Positions 17,279-25,896 of a stretch of 64,000 nucleotides of DNA are shown here, in pieces; position 1 is the stretch's first letter; the number at the start of each line of letters is the position of its first letter. The translations under genes and the position numbers were made by a program. A model generated the notes under the pieces. That model saw only the letters and a program-made list of their open reading frames with translations, made no database searches and was not told the DNA's origin. This DNA is from Bacillota bacterium. GTDB lineage: Bacteria; Bacillota; Sulfobacillia; Sulfobacillales; Sulfobacillaceae. The stretch is taken from NCBI GenBank assembly GCA_021784595.1, contig JAJYHT010000009.1, forward strand, positions 93,254 through 157,253, written 5' to 3'.

Positions 17279-17441
17279 TGCTTAGCGAATAGATTTTAGG
17301 GCAGATAGGGAATAATACAAAAAATGAGATTTGCCGTGGGGGTCCGGGTAAATCAACCGGATGATGCAGCCCCCGGCCGCCCAATTGCCGTAAAGAAAAA
17401 ACAGTGCCCGCGGGTCTCCCCGGGGCACCATAAGCATTTTG

Positions 17442-18233
17442 CTAGTGTGCCTGGTTGCGCGTGGACGGGTCGGGCCGTCCGGCACGTGAGCCGCCGTCTA
17501 CCAACATTACCGAACCGACGATGAAATCGGCACGTTCCGAGGCTAAAAATGCCACAAGCTCGGCGGTGTCGCTGGCCTCGCCCAGCCGGCCCCGCGGGGG
17601 TAGCGGCCACGACAAATAATCATCGGGAGATCGCTCAATTTCTCCTGGACGCAGCAAGTACCGCATGCCTGGCCTGGTGTCCCCGGGGCACACGGTATTA
17701 ACGCGGATTCCCCGGGGTGCCAAATCCAGGGCAAGCATGCGGCCCATCATGTTAAGGGCGGACTTTGTCACCGAATATGCGCCCAATGACTGTTCGCCAT
17801 CCACCCCAGCGTCAGAGGAAATGAGGATGACGCTGGACGGGGATTCAAAGTGGGGCAGCAGTGTCCGTACGAGGTGGTGGGGCGCCAGTAAATTAACGCG
17901 TAGGAGACGGTCTAATTCGGAGCTCGGAGTGTCGATCAAATGCGCCTGCAGTCCGGTGGCGGCTGAGGCGACCAATAGCGCTAAACCCCGGCCCTCAAGG
18001 GGCTTGGTTAAGGCCTGATAGCCGGACCAATCGTCATTTGCTAGGGAAATGAACTGACAATGAGTGGGTGAGGATTGCAGGAGCGCATCTTGGGCTTGGA
18101 CCCCGCGTTCGGCGTCGCGTCCTGTGATAATGAGGTCGTAGCCCTCTTGGGCCAAGCGCTGGGCTACGGCGAAACCGATGCCAGAGGTGCCGCCAGTAAT
18201 CAGAGCCAGGGGAGGGGGGTTGTCACGCGCCAT
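17442..18233 (-). CDS. Short-chain dehydrogenase/reductase
   Basis: The 263-residue classical SDR has the NAD(P) loop TGGTSGIG near residue 14, the catalytic Ser in ISSDAG, YSVTK with catalytic Tyr and Lys, and PGDTRPG after the active site, ending with the DGG motif. The usual NAG motif is altered to SAA. The Arg in GRDAERG after beta-2 suggests NADPH preference. It overlaps the upstream class V aminotransferase gene by 11 bp, so the two are translated together and may act in one pathway. The substrate is unknown. Confidence 0.82.
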   Translation of the reverse strand: MARDNPPPLALITGGTSGIGFAVAQRLAQEGYDLIITGRDAERGVQAQDALLQSSPTHCQFISLANDDWSGYQALTKPLEGRGLALLVASAATGLQAHLIDTPSSELDRLLRVNLLAPHHLVRTLLPHFESPSSVILISSDAGVDGEQSLGAYSVTKSALNMMGRMLALDLAPRGIRVNTVCPGDTRPGMRYLLRPGEIERSPDDYLSWPLPPRGRLGEASDTAELVAFLASERADFIVGSVMLVDGGSRAGRPDPSTRNQAH

Positions 18234-19503
18234 GGGCTGCCACCTCGCGGATGACGGTTAAGGTACGTTCAATTTCTTCCATGGTGTTGTAAGGCGCCAA
18301 ACCTAGACGGACTAAACCGGCTTGATCGCGGATGCCCAGTTCGTCAACTAAGGTCATCGCATAGAAGTCACCATCCCAAGCGAGAATGCCCCGATGCCCC
18401 AAAGCACGCGCCACGTCTTCAGACGATCGGCCTTTCATGGTAAAGGAGACAGTGGGAGCCCGGTCCTCCCCACCGACCGCTGGCCCATAGACGGTAACTC
18501 CAGGCGTTGTGAGCAGACCCGTATAGAGTCGTTTAGCCAGATTGTGTTCGTAAGCATAGATATTCTCCATCGCTTGGTGAATGCGATCCGACCATCCCAG
18601 TTGGGTTTGATCGGACAGAGAGGCAATAAATTGGATGGCTGCCGATACGCCTGCCAAGGCTGCATGATTTAATGTGCCGGTTTCGATCCTTTCTGGAGCA
18701 GTGGGCGCTTGAGGACGCACTCGCAAGGTGGGCAATGCCTCTAGTTGTCCTTTTTTGCTGTACAAAATGCCAATGTGCGGACCAAAAAATTTATACGCCG
18801 AACAGAGCAGAAAGTCGGGATCCAACTGCGCGGCATTGATGGGTCCGTGCGGTGCCCAGTGCACTGCATCGACTAAGAAGAGACTACCTGCCTCTTTGGC
18901 CCAAGCCCGAATGGTAGGCAGAGGATTGACCGTGCCGACAGCGTTTGAGGCCCATCCTACGGCAACCAGGCGTGTCTTGTCGGAAAATAGCCTTTTGAAT
19001 GCATCTATATCCAAGGTGGCCGAAGCCGTAATGGGAACGCGTCGTATGACCGCACCCCGCGCAGCCAAGGCCAGCCAGGGGGCGACATTGGAATCGTGGT
19101 CCAAGTCGGTCACAATGATTTCATCACCGGGTTTCAATGTGGCTCCGATGGCTTGGCTCAATAGAAAGTTCAGGGTGGTCATGTTTTGCCCGAAAGAAAT
19201 CGAGCCGGTTTCGGGTGCCGCTAAAAAGGCTTTAACGTCCGAGCGTGCTTGCGCAATGACCGCGTCAGATTCCTCACTAGTGATAAACTGACCATGTGTG
19301 TTGGCGTTGCGGTGCATATAATATTCTGCAATGGCGCCAATGACCCCATAAGGGACTTGGCTCCCGCCAGGACCATCTAAATAGATAAGAGGCTCATGGC
19401 TTGCTGTCGTTCTTGTTAAACTTGGAAACTGCTGTCGACAAACTGAGAGGTCGTGCACCGATATCGCCCCATTTCTCCATAGTCTATGTTCAGATCGTAC
19501 CAT
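18223..19503 (-). CDS. Class V aminotransferase, cysteine-desulfurase-like (VC1184-type)
   Basis: This fold-type I PLP enzyme shows THGQFITSEESD, the PLP-phosphate region SFGQNMTTLN, the Asp of LVDAVHWAPHG that contacts the PLP nitrogen, and the Schiff-base Lys in CSAYKFFGPHIG. The family is annotated cysteine-desulfurase-like or isopenicillin-N-epimerase-like; I see no typical SufS/NifS catalytic Cys loop, so true desulfurase activity is doubtful. The start is uncertain: the ATG chosen lacks a clear ribosome site; a GTG at 19458, just before the family start (CRQQFPSL), is a good alternative. It forms an overlapping pair with the SDR. Confidence 0.8.
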   Translation of the reverse strand: MVRSEHRLWRNGAISVHDLSVCRQQFPSLTRTTASHEPLIYLDGPGGSQVPYGVIGAIAEYYMHRNANTHGQFITSEESDAVIAQARSDVKAFLAAPETGSISFGQNMTTLNFLLSQAIGATLKPGDEIIVTDLDHDSNVAPWLALAARGAVIRRVPITASATLDIDAFKRLFSDKTRLVAVGWASNAVGTVNPLPTIRAWAKEAGSLFLVDAVHWAPHGPINAAQLDPDFLLCSAYKFFGPHIGILYSKKGQLEALPTLRVRPQAPTAPERIETGTLNHAALAGVSAAIQFIASLSDQTQLGWSDRIHQAMENIYAYEHNLAKRLYTGLLTTPGVTVYGPAVGGEDRAPTVSFTMKGRSSEDVARALGHRGILAWDGDFYAMTLVDELGIRDQAGLVRLGLAPYNTMEEIERTLTVIREVAAHGA

Positions 19504-19594
19504 GATAATCTTCGTTACCGAAAACGCGAAATCCTGTCGACACTTTGTCGAAGTCTGTCGCATTTTATACTGACAACATGTCGGCTGATTCTGC

Positions 19595-20887
19595 TTAAGA
19601 CAAAACCGCAGTCCAGCCCCACAGAGCCAACAAAGTGGCCAATAGCACCGGTACCGTTAGAACTGCACCCATCTTCATATAATATCCCCAACCGATGCGA
19701 ATGCCACGGCGCTCCAAAACGTGTAGCCACAACAAGGTGGACAAGGAACCAATCGGAGTAATTTTGGGACCCAAGTCGCATCCTGCGATATTGGCGTACG
19801 CCATGGCATGGTGCAGCGTGAGATGGCCCGCATCGTGGATTGCAAGCGCATTAATCATTACGGTGGGCAAGTTGTTCATCACACTAGACAGGAAGGCGGC
19901 AATAAAGCCCGTGCCAATGACAGCAGCCCCGGTGCCGAATTGCGCCAGCCAAGTCAGGACGTGGCTTAACAGATGGGTCAAGCCAACGTTGCGCAATGCA
20001 AACACCACGACATACATTCCCACTGAAAACACCACGATTTTCCATGGCGCCTCTCCTATGGTGCGTCCAATGTTGACAGCTGGGCTCCGATAGCTGATTA
20101 GAATCAGACTCAGAGCGGCGGCCCCGGCAAATATTGAGACCGGCCAATGCAAGTCTTGGCTTAAGAAATATCCGACCAACAACAGACCTAATACGATCCA
20201 TGACTGATGAAACACTCGGGTGTCTTTAATCGCAGTGGCGGGATTGGGCAAAGAGGAGATGGAAACCGACGAGGGCAAGCTTTTGTGGTAGAACAAATAC
20301 AGCATCAGGAGACTGGCCGCCAAGGCCACTACGTCAACCGGGACCATGCGCACGGCATACGATCCAAATTCCAAATGAAAGAAGTCCGCCGACAAAATAT
20401 TGACTAAATTAGACACCACTAGTGGAAGCGATGTGGTGTCGGCAATGAACCCGCTGGCCATAATGAGCGCAAGGGTCGACCGAGGCTCCAACCTTAGGGC
20501 TTTAGCTTGTTCATAAACGATGGGGGTCAGGATAAGGGCCGCACCGTCGTTGGCAAAAAACATGGCGACTAAGGCGCCTAAAATGCCCAGCAGTACAAAC
20601 AAGCGACCGCCCTTGCCGCGCGAGGCGCGGGTCATGTGCAGCGCGGCCCATTCAAAGAGTCCTACCTCGTCCAGCACGAGAGAAATTAGGATGAGTGCTA
20701 TAAAAGTTAACGTAGCATCCCACACGAGTCCCACTACTTCAAATACATTGGACCAGGTCACCAATCCCAACGTCAAGGCCAGTGCACCGCCTCCAGCAGC
20801 GGTCCACCCGATTGAAAGGCCGCGGGGCTGGGTAATAATTAAAATTAGAACTAGCACAAAGAGGGCGAGCGAAAGAATTAGATGCAC
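19595..20887 (-). CDS. arsB: Arsenite efflux permease ArsB
   Basis: This 430-residue protein has about eleven membrane segments and the ArsB signatures FFANDGAALILTPIV, LPLVVSNLVNI and NNLPTVMI. ArsB exports arsenite or antimonite, alone or with the ArsA ATPase; no arsA or arsC is nearby. I chose the GTG at 20887 because GGAG precedes it at ten bases and the first membrane helix follows directly; the open frame upstream lies inside arsR. It lies 28 bp after arsR, giving a two-gene arsenic operon that should be derepressed by arsenite. Confidence 0.9.
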   Translation of the reverse strand: MHLILSLALFVLVLILIITQPRGLSIGWTAAGGGALALTLGLVTWSNVFEVVGLVWDATLTFIALILISLVLDEVGLFEWAALHMTRASRGKGGRLFVLLGILGALVAMFFANDGAALILTPIVYEQAKALRLEPRSTLALIMASGFIADTTSLPLVVSNLVNILSADFFHLEFGSYAVRMVPVDVVALAASLLMLYLFYHKSLPSSVSISSLPNPATAIKDTRVFHQSWIVLGLLLVGYFLSQDLHWPVSIFAGAAALSLILISYRSPAVNIGRTIGEAPWKIVVFSVGMYVVVFALRNVGLTHLLSHVLTWLAQFGTGAAVIGTGFIAAFLSSVMNNLPTVMINALAIHDAGHLTLHHAMAYANIAGCDLGPKITPIGSLSTLLWLHVLERRGIRIGWGYYMKMGAVLTVPVLLATLLALWGWTAVLS

Positions 20888-20915
20888 TGGATGAGGTCTC
20901 CTGGGGTTGGGATGT

Positions 20916-21248
20916 TTAGGGGCGACATTGAACCCGCAGACCCTGATTTTTGAGCATGGCGACCTCACTTCCCACATCAGGCAGGAGGACTAGCATTTGC
21001 GCAATGATTGGAGGCAGAGTGGACGAAAGAGAGTAAAAAACCCACTGAGCGGTGCGGCGTTCTGCCACTAACCCCGCTCCCTTCAACTTGCGAAGGTGCT
21101 GTGAAATGGCGGGTTGACTGACATTGAAAACCGAAACCAACTCGCAGACGCAAAATTCGTCCTGCTGCAATAAAGCCAAAATATGCAGTCTGGTTTTGTC
21201 TCCTAATACTTTAAACGTCTCCGCCCAGTTATCAAACGACGATTCCAT
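20916..21248 (-). CDS. arsR: ArsR/SmtB-family arsenic-responsive repressor
   Basis: The 110-residue winged-helix protein carries the metalloid-binding motif EFCVCELV (Cys33 and Cys35) in the recognition-helix region and AISQHLRKLKGAGLVAERR as the DNA-binding helix and wing. In classical ArsR, As(III) binding to these Cys distorts the helix and releases the operator. The position directly upstream of arsB supports autoregulation of the operon. The ATG has TAAGGAG upstream. An operator is expected in the short region to the right; I could not define a convincing palindrome there. Confidence 0.9.
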   Translation of the reverse strand: MESSFDNWAETFKVLGDKTRLHILALLQQDEFCVCELVSVFNVSQPAISQHLRKLKGAGLVAERRTAQWVFYSLSSTLPPIIAQMLVLLPDVGSEVAMLKNQGLRVQCRP

Positions 21249-21490
21249 GAGAGATTCTCCTTAACAACACGCCAGTGATGACCTTAGTATATCGTGATTA
21301 CCCCTAATGCGCATGGGCTTGGCCGTTATGATCAGCGCCAATGGACCATCGATGTCCTTACAAGTTCAAAACTTGCCACGCCGAGTCGGGGTAGGAAAAT
21401 ATCGGACTTGATTACAGTGAGTGGAAACGTTTGGGATTCAACAGGCCGGTCTGGCTCTGATATCAATACGCCTACTTAGTCTTAGTGGTT

Positions 21491-22678
21491 TTATGCCGGC
21501 GCAGGCGTTTCTGGGGATCGACGATAGGTGATAAAAATTAAGATGGGCAAGAGCGCCCAGAGTCCCAAGATCCACCGAAAATTCACGATGCGAAAGTGTG
21601 GCAAGAGGCCCACGATGGCCAACAACATGAGAAGGCTTAACAGACGTCCGCTGTTGATCCAGACTTCTTTAACGCCGGTCAATTGAATGCGGTCGCCTTC
21701 ATGACGGCTGTGTTGATCAATCACTGTCAGTGCGGACGATTCTAACGCTACTTTGTATGAAGGGTAAGCTAAGGCGACCAGCGCGCCCAATTCAAACAGC
21801 GTGGGGGCGTTTATTGGCCTGATGACGATGCCAAATGCTAAAAGCGATATGGCAGTGGCCGCTATCAGACTGGCCCGGCGTGAGATTTTTGCCGACCATC
21901 GCGCTAAGGACCAGAAGATGAGACCCTCAATGGCCGCTTGCATGGCCACAAAAAATCCTAGCAGCACCGTGCTGTGGCTGACTATGTAAAGCAGCAGATT
22001 GGGAACGAAAAAGTACATTCCATCCCGCATGCCCAACGCCCAAAAACTCCACAACAAGCGTCGCCAGCCGGGGATGGCGGGGGGCATTTCCATGCTGGTC
22101 GGCACAGACGGTCTGATTTTAGTGGGATGCTTCCCAAAAGCAATCAGCATAAAGCAGCCTAACAGGCAGAACAGAGCTATAGCAAAGACGGTTCGGTAGC
22201 CTGAAAGCCCAGGCAGTGATGCGATAATCCATCCGCTGAGGGGCGGTATGGTCAGCCCGAGTATTGCCTCAAGCGTGCCGGTCCACCCGTTGTACCAATC
22301 GGCCTGGCCGCTTTGGACCCAACTTGACGCCAACACAAATAATGCCAGCCAGTAAAAACTTGACGAGAGGCCCTCGACAAAGGCGATCAGAACGTAGTAG
22401 TGCCGGGCATCGGCTTGAAGCCACAGCAAGAGACCCAAATATCCTGCATTCATAAGGATTCCCACAGCCATCAGGGTAGCGCTCTTTATCCGGCTTCGGA
22501 TCCGGGATGCTAACCCAAAGCTGGCAATCATGACCACGAACAAGATACTGTAAAACACGATAATGGGAATCAGACCTGTGCCAATGTCCCAAAACCAGGC
22601 GCCAATAAAGCTAGATGCCATAAAAGATGACAATGTCCATAGGGTGGAAATGAGAAACAAGCGTGTAACCGGTTTCAC
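21491..22678 (-). CDS. Major facilitator superfamily transporter
   Basis: The 395-residue protein has about twelve hydrophobic segments in two halves separated by a cytoplasmic loop (about 180-205, rich in Pro and basic residues). A basic loop after helix 2 (ASRIRSRIKS) replaces the typical MFS motif A. Substrate not readable. The start GTG follows GAGGGATACC. It is a single gene flanked by the ars operon and the IS200/IS605-like element; no co-transcribed partner. Confidence 0.75.
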   Translation of the reverse strand: MKPVTRLFLISTLWTLSSFMASSFIGAWFWDIGTGLIPIIVFYSILFVVMIASFGLASRIRSRIKSATLMAVGILMNAGYLGLLLWLQADARHYYVLIAFVEGLSSSFYWLALFVLASSWVQSGQADWYNGWTGTLEAILGLTIPPLSGWIIASLPGLSGYRTVFAIALFCLLGCFMLIAFGKHPTKIRPSVPTSMEMPPAIPGWRRLLWSFWALGMRDGMYFFVPNLLLYIVSHSTVLLGFFVAMQAAIEGLIFWSLARWSAKISRRASLIAATAISLLAFGIVIRPINAPTLFELGALVALAYPSYKVALESSALTVIDQHSRHEGDRIQLTGVKEVWINSGRLLSLLMLLAIVGLLPHFRIVNFRWILGLWALLPILIFITYRRSPETPAPA

Positions 22679-22747
22679 AGGGTATCCCTCGAGTTCATGG
22701 TTGGCAGCAGAGATGTAAAGACCACTTTAAGTTCTTTTCTATTCTAC

Positions 22748-22993
22748 TTGAATGCGGCGTAAAACTCCGCCGTTCAGGGCGGAGACATATCTTTTCTTAG
22801 GCTACACATGTTCGCTCTTTGACAACGGGATACGTTCGTGTGGTTGGCTCCCGCACTCGGCGAACAACCAACTCAAGTACCCGGAGACCTGCGCGACCGG
22901 ATAGGGGGCTGTTGGCGAACCCCTTGCGAGTAAAGCTGACGTCAAAGTCGGTTTCTCGTAAGAATCCCCTTCCTTCAGGGAGGGAAGCGTCAA
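22748..22993 (+). mobile_element. Short IS200/IS605-like palindromic element (both ends, no transposase)
   Basis: The left side has TTGAA followed by a hairpin CTCCGCC-GTTCAG-GGCGGAG (22765-22784). The right side has CCCTTCC-TTCA-GGGAGGG (22967-22984) followed by GCGTCAA. The right hairpin and its flank resemble right ends of IS605-type elements, which also encode the 3' part of the TnpB guide RNA. No tnpA or tnpB reading frame lies between them, so this looks like a non-autonomous or internally deleted derivative of about 250 bp. Overlapping frames (about 65-69 codons on the minus strand) are probably not genes. Orientation is inferred from the right-end resemblance. Confidence 0.55.
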
Positions 22994-23059
22994 CAGCATC
23001 GAACAATGAAATGCAGGTTTGCTCCCGTATGCGCTCAGTTTGGCTACAAAAGCGTAGAG

Positions 23060-24343
23060 CTAATGCTGTGAACTGGGCGAGACATCATCGGAGAGGGCAG
23101 GAGTCAGGAGATCAGGTGTGGACAGCGGCAAAAGTCCTTTGGTTTCCGGCAGCGTGACTTGACTCAGCACGGCCCCTAGGATGGCCATCGCACCGAAAAA
23201 GAGAATGCCTGCAGGGGCGCCATAGGTCGAAGACAAGAGACTATAACCAATTACGCCCAAGAGACCGCCAAAGCGTCCACTGGCCTCAGCGATGGCTTGG
23301 CTGCTGGCGCGAACTTCCGTAGAGGCCTGTTCCGCTGCCGTAATCACTGTGGTTTTGTCGGGACCCCAAGCCCCGGTGGCGTATGCTAAGGCGAGTAAGG
23401 CCCAGGCAATCATGGGTTCTCGCGCTAGGGAGAACGGATTTGCTAAAGGCAGCAGCAAGACAAAACTCAAGATCACCAAAGACAGGCCGCGTCCCCAAAA
23501 CCCCAGGATTTGCAAGGGCCGCCGACCCCAGCGCTCTATGGTCACCACTGTCAACAAGGCGGCGGGAATGGTGACCGCCTTGACCAGGACACTATGCCAG
23601 GCGGCGATAGCAACAGTGGAATTGAACATAGTGACCAACATCAACGGCAAAAAGAGCGACAAGCCTTGATCACTCACTTGGTAGCTGAACCAAATCACAG
23701 AGCTCCACATCACCGGTTTCCAAAGCCGCTGACGGCGGAAAGTGTCTAAAGTTTGTGCTAAAGAACGCGTGCGATGCTTTTGCCACAGCAGGGACTCCGG
23801 CAACGAGCGCCTGAACCATAGCAAAGGGACCACTAAAAGCGCCCCTAAGCCTAAAGGAATGCGCCAGCCATTGGGAGACGAAAGCGTGAGGGCGCCCATC
23901 GCATAGGCAACCAACATGCCAAAGTTGGCTGCCCATAAGGCCCAAGCCATTACCTTGCCACGGCCTGGAACGGGCAGATATTCCACTAAATAGGGGAACA
24001 CCACAGCATAATCGGCCCCAATGCCAATGCCGACGATTAAACGGCTGATAATCAAAAACGACAAGTCGGGCGCCATAGCGCTGACCGTAGCGGCCAATCC
24101 ATAGGCGGCGAAATCCAGAAGCAACACCACTCGCCTGCCCCAGCGGTCGGCAAGGATCCCAGCCGCCAGGCTGCCTGCGATCATTCCCACAAAAGTCGAC
24201 GCGGTCAGCAAAGTAAGAGCGAGGGGAGACGGATGCCAGATTTTTAAAATGCGGGGCAATACCACCGCGATCGCCGCTATATCGTAGGTCCCAATAAAAA
24301 TTCCAAAGCTTACTGCAAAGATAACCCAGCGACGACTATTCAC
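23060..24343 (-). CDS. Major facilitator superfamily transporter, sugar-porter/aromatic-acid-like, behind a Fur-like box
   Basis: This 427-residue protein has twelve predicted helices with MFS motif A (GILADRWGRRVVLL, about 63-76) and its second-half copy VTIERWGRRPLQ, plus RLIVGIGIGADYAV in helix 4, typical of sugar-porter and related families. The start is GTG with GGGAGGT upstream. A near-consensus Fur box lies 45 bp before the start, suggesting control by iron or another divalent metal through a Fur-family repressor. Substrate could be a siderophore, organic acid or sugar; the sequence does not decide. Confidence 0.78.
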   Translation of the reverse strand: MNSRRWVIFAVSFGIFIGTYDIAAIAVVLPRILKIWHPSPLALTLLTASTFVGMIAGSLAAGILADRWGRRVVLLLDFAAYGLAATVSAMAPDLSFLIISRLIVGIGIGADYAVVFPYLVEYLPVPGRGKVMAWALWAANFGMLVAYAMGALTLSSPNGWRIPLGLGALLVVPLLWFRRSLPESLLWQKHRTRSLAQTLDTFRRQRLWKPVMWSSVIWFSYQVSDQGLSLFLPLMLVTMFNSTVAIAAWHSVLVKAVTIPAALLTVVTIERWGRRPLQILGFWGRGLSLVILSFVLLLPLANPFSLAREPMIAWALLALAYATGAWGPDKTTVITAAEQASTEVRASSQAIAEASGRFGGLLGVIGYSLLSSTYGAPAGILFFGAMAILGAVLSQVTLPETKGLLPLSTPDLLTPALSDDVSPSSQH

Positions 24344-24387
24344 CCGACCAGACCTCCCGGATACCCATGCCTTCTCTGCATTATATT

Positions 24388-24406
24388 GATAATAACTATC
24401 ATTATC
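24388..24406. promoter_or_regulatory. Fur-box-like palindrome
   Basis: GATAATAACTATCATTATC matches the 19-bp Fur consensus GATAATGATAATCATTATC at 16 of 19 positions, and the dyad extends outward as TTGATAAT...ATTATCAA. It lies just upstream of the MFS gene start, where a repressor would block transcription. Related regulators (Zur, PerR, Mur) recognise similar sites, so the metal is not certain. Confidence 0.65.
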
Positions 24407-24535
24407 AATAGCGGAAAGAGATTTAGCTTAATGTGCTCCCATGACATGGAACCTATACAAATAGAGGGACATCAAGCAAACTATGAGAATTTTTCAGCCC
24501 ACACAACCCCGAGGTTGGCGGTTCACGCTCCAGGG

Positions 24536-24575
24536 ATTGGGCATAGGCTCCTGATTGTCGTATCCTATGCCCAAT
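24536..24575 (-). terminator. Perfect 12-bp inverted repeat downstream of the aminotransferase gene
   Basis: ATTGGGCATAGG and CCTATGCCCAAT are perfectly complementary with a 16-base loop, located directly after the stop of the minus-strand catabolic operon. No T-run follows on either strand, so it is either a non-canonical terminator or a 3'-end stabilising hairpin. Confidence 0.45.
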
Positions 24576-24588
24576 GAGCGTAGCCGGC

Positions 24589-25896
24589 TTAAAGAGCCAA
24601 TAGGGCAAAGCTGGCCTCTAGACGGGATTGCAAATCATCTAGTTCCGCCTCGGAGATAATGAAGGGGGGAGCGATCAAAAGATGATCTCCCACAGGCGAG
24701 GTGCTCCCGCCACTGCCAGGATAGATGATTAGCCCTTGATCAAACGCGATATTGCCCAACCGGGTTGCGATGCTGCCGGGGGCCAGCATCGGATCAGATT
24801 TCAAGACAATACCTTGCATCAATCCTCGGCCACGTACTGCTCGGATGATGGGAAACTTTTGCTGTAGAGTTTTCATATGGCGGTGCAAACGAACTCCCTG
24901 CTGTCGAACATTTTCCAGTAGATGTTCCTCTTCGATAATTTCCAGTACGCGCTGACCGACGGCAGCGCCAAGAGGATTGCCACCGTAGGTAAAGCCGTGC
25001 TGAAAGTTGCCACTGCCGGACCGAAAGGTTTCCCACACGGACTGGGTGGCGGACACCGCACCTAGCGGCGCATAGCCACTTGCTAAACCTTTGGCCATAG
25101 TTACCAGGTCGGGTGCCAACGATTCCTGTTGAAACGCAAACCAGTCGCCCGAGCGACCTACACCCGTCATGACTTCATCAACCACAAAGAGAATGCCATA
25201 TTGTCTGCATAGCGTTTGCAAACCCGGTAAATATCCGGTATGGGGAACAAACGCTGACAGCGCAGATCCTCCCACGACCTCCATAAAAAGCGCTGCAATG
25301 GTGTGGGGTCCTTCCTGCTGAATGACGGCCTCCACTTCTTGAAGGCATGCACAGAGACCGGTTTTGAGTGCGGATAAACACTGCGCGTTTTCAGCGCGAG
25401 GGACTCCGATATGCGCAAAACCTTTGGGCAAAAGCGCATCATAGGGTCGTCGACGCGCAATATGTCCACTGACCGCTAGGGCGCCTAAGGTATTGCCATG
25501 ATAGCTCGCCCAGCGCGACAAAATCTTTGTTCTTTCAGGGTGGCCCTGTTCCAGGTGATATTGGCGAGCCATTTTGATGGCGGTTTCGGTGGCTTCCGAT
25601 CCTCCCGAAACAAAATAAGTGTAATAATCGCCAGAACCTAGGCGTTCCGCCAAGTTTTGGGCTAGCTGTTCTTGGGCCATCGAGGTAAAGCGGGTGGTAT
25701 GGGCAAATGCGACGCGACGGGCTTGGTCTGCCATGACGGCCGCGATATCGTCGCGCCCGTGTCCCACATTGACCACCAGCGCCCCGGAACTGCCGTCCAA
25801 ATATTCTTTACCGGCAGTATCCCAGAGGAATACACCTTGAGCATGGCTGATGGTGGGATAGGAGCGGATAGGAGATCGATAAAAAACCTGTGACAT
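24589..25896 (-). CDS. Class III PLP aminotransferase
   Basis: The 435-residue protein has class III landmarks: YLDGSSGALVVNVGHG, the GGSEATETAIK PLP-phosphate loop, YHGNTLGAL, VVDEVMTGVGRSG with the Asp contacting PLP, and the Schiff-base Lys in VTMAKGLASGYAPLGA. These enzymes move amino groups from omega- or alpha-amino donors to 2-oxoacids. It is the last gene of a minus-strand operon; its ATG overlaps the CoA-transferase stop by one base (TAATG), so translation is coupled. The substrate is unknown; position with a CoA-transferase suggests amino-acid breakdown ending in a CoA-thioester. Confidence 0.85.
   Translation of the reverse strand: MSQVFYRSPIRSYPTISHAQGVFLWDTAGKEYLDGSSGALVVNVGHGRDDIAAVMADQARRVAFAHTTRFTSMAQEQLAQNLAERLGSGDYYTYFVSGGSEATETAIKMARQYHLEQGHPERTKILSRWASYHGNTLGALAVSGHIARRRPYDALLPKGFAHIGVPRAENAQCLSALKTGLCACLQEVEAVIQQEGPHTIAALFMEVVGGSALSAFVPHTGYLPGLQTLCRQYGILFVVDEVMTGVGRSGDWFAFQQESLAPDLVTMAKGLASGYAPLGAVSATQSVWETFRSGSGNFQHGFTYGGNPLGAAVGQRVLEIIEEEHLLENVRQQGVRLHRHMKTLQQKFPIIRAVRGRGLMQGIVLKSDPMLAPGSIATRLGNIAFDQGLIIYPGSGGSTSPVGDHLLIAPPFIISEAELDDLQSRLEASFALLAL

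Noticed and set aside
22797..23006. Two overlapping minus-strand frames of 65-69 codons
   Set aside because: They coincide with the hairpin right end of an IS200/IS605-like element, where such spurious hypothetical proteins are often predicted.
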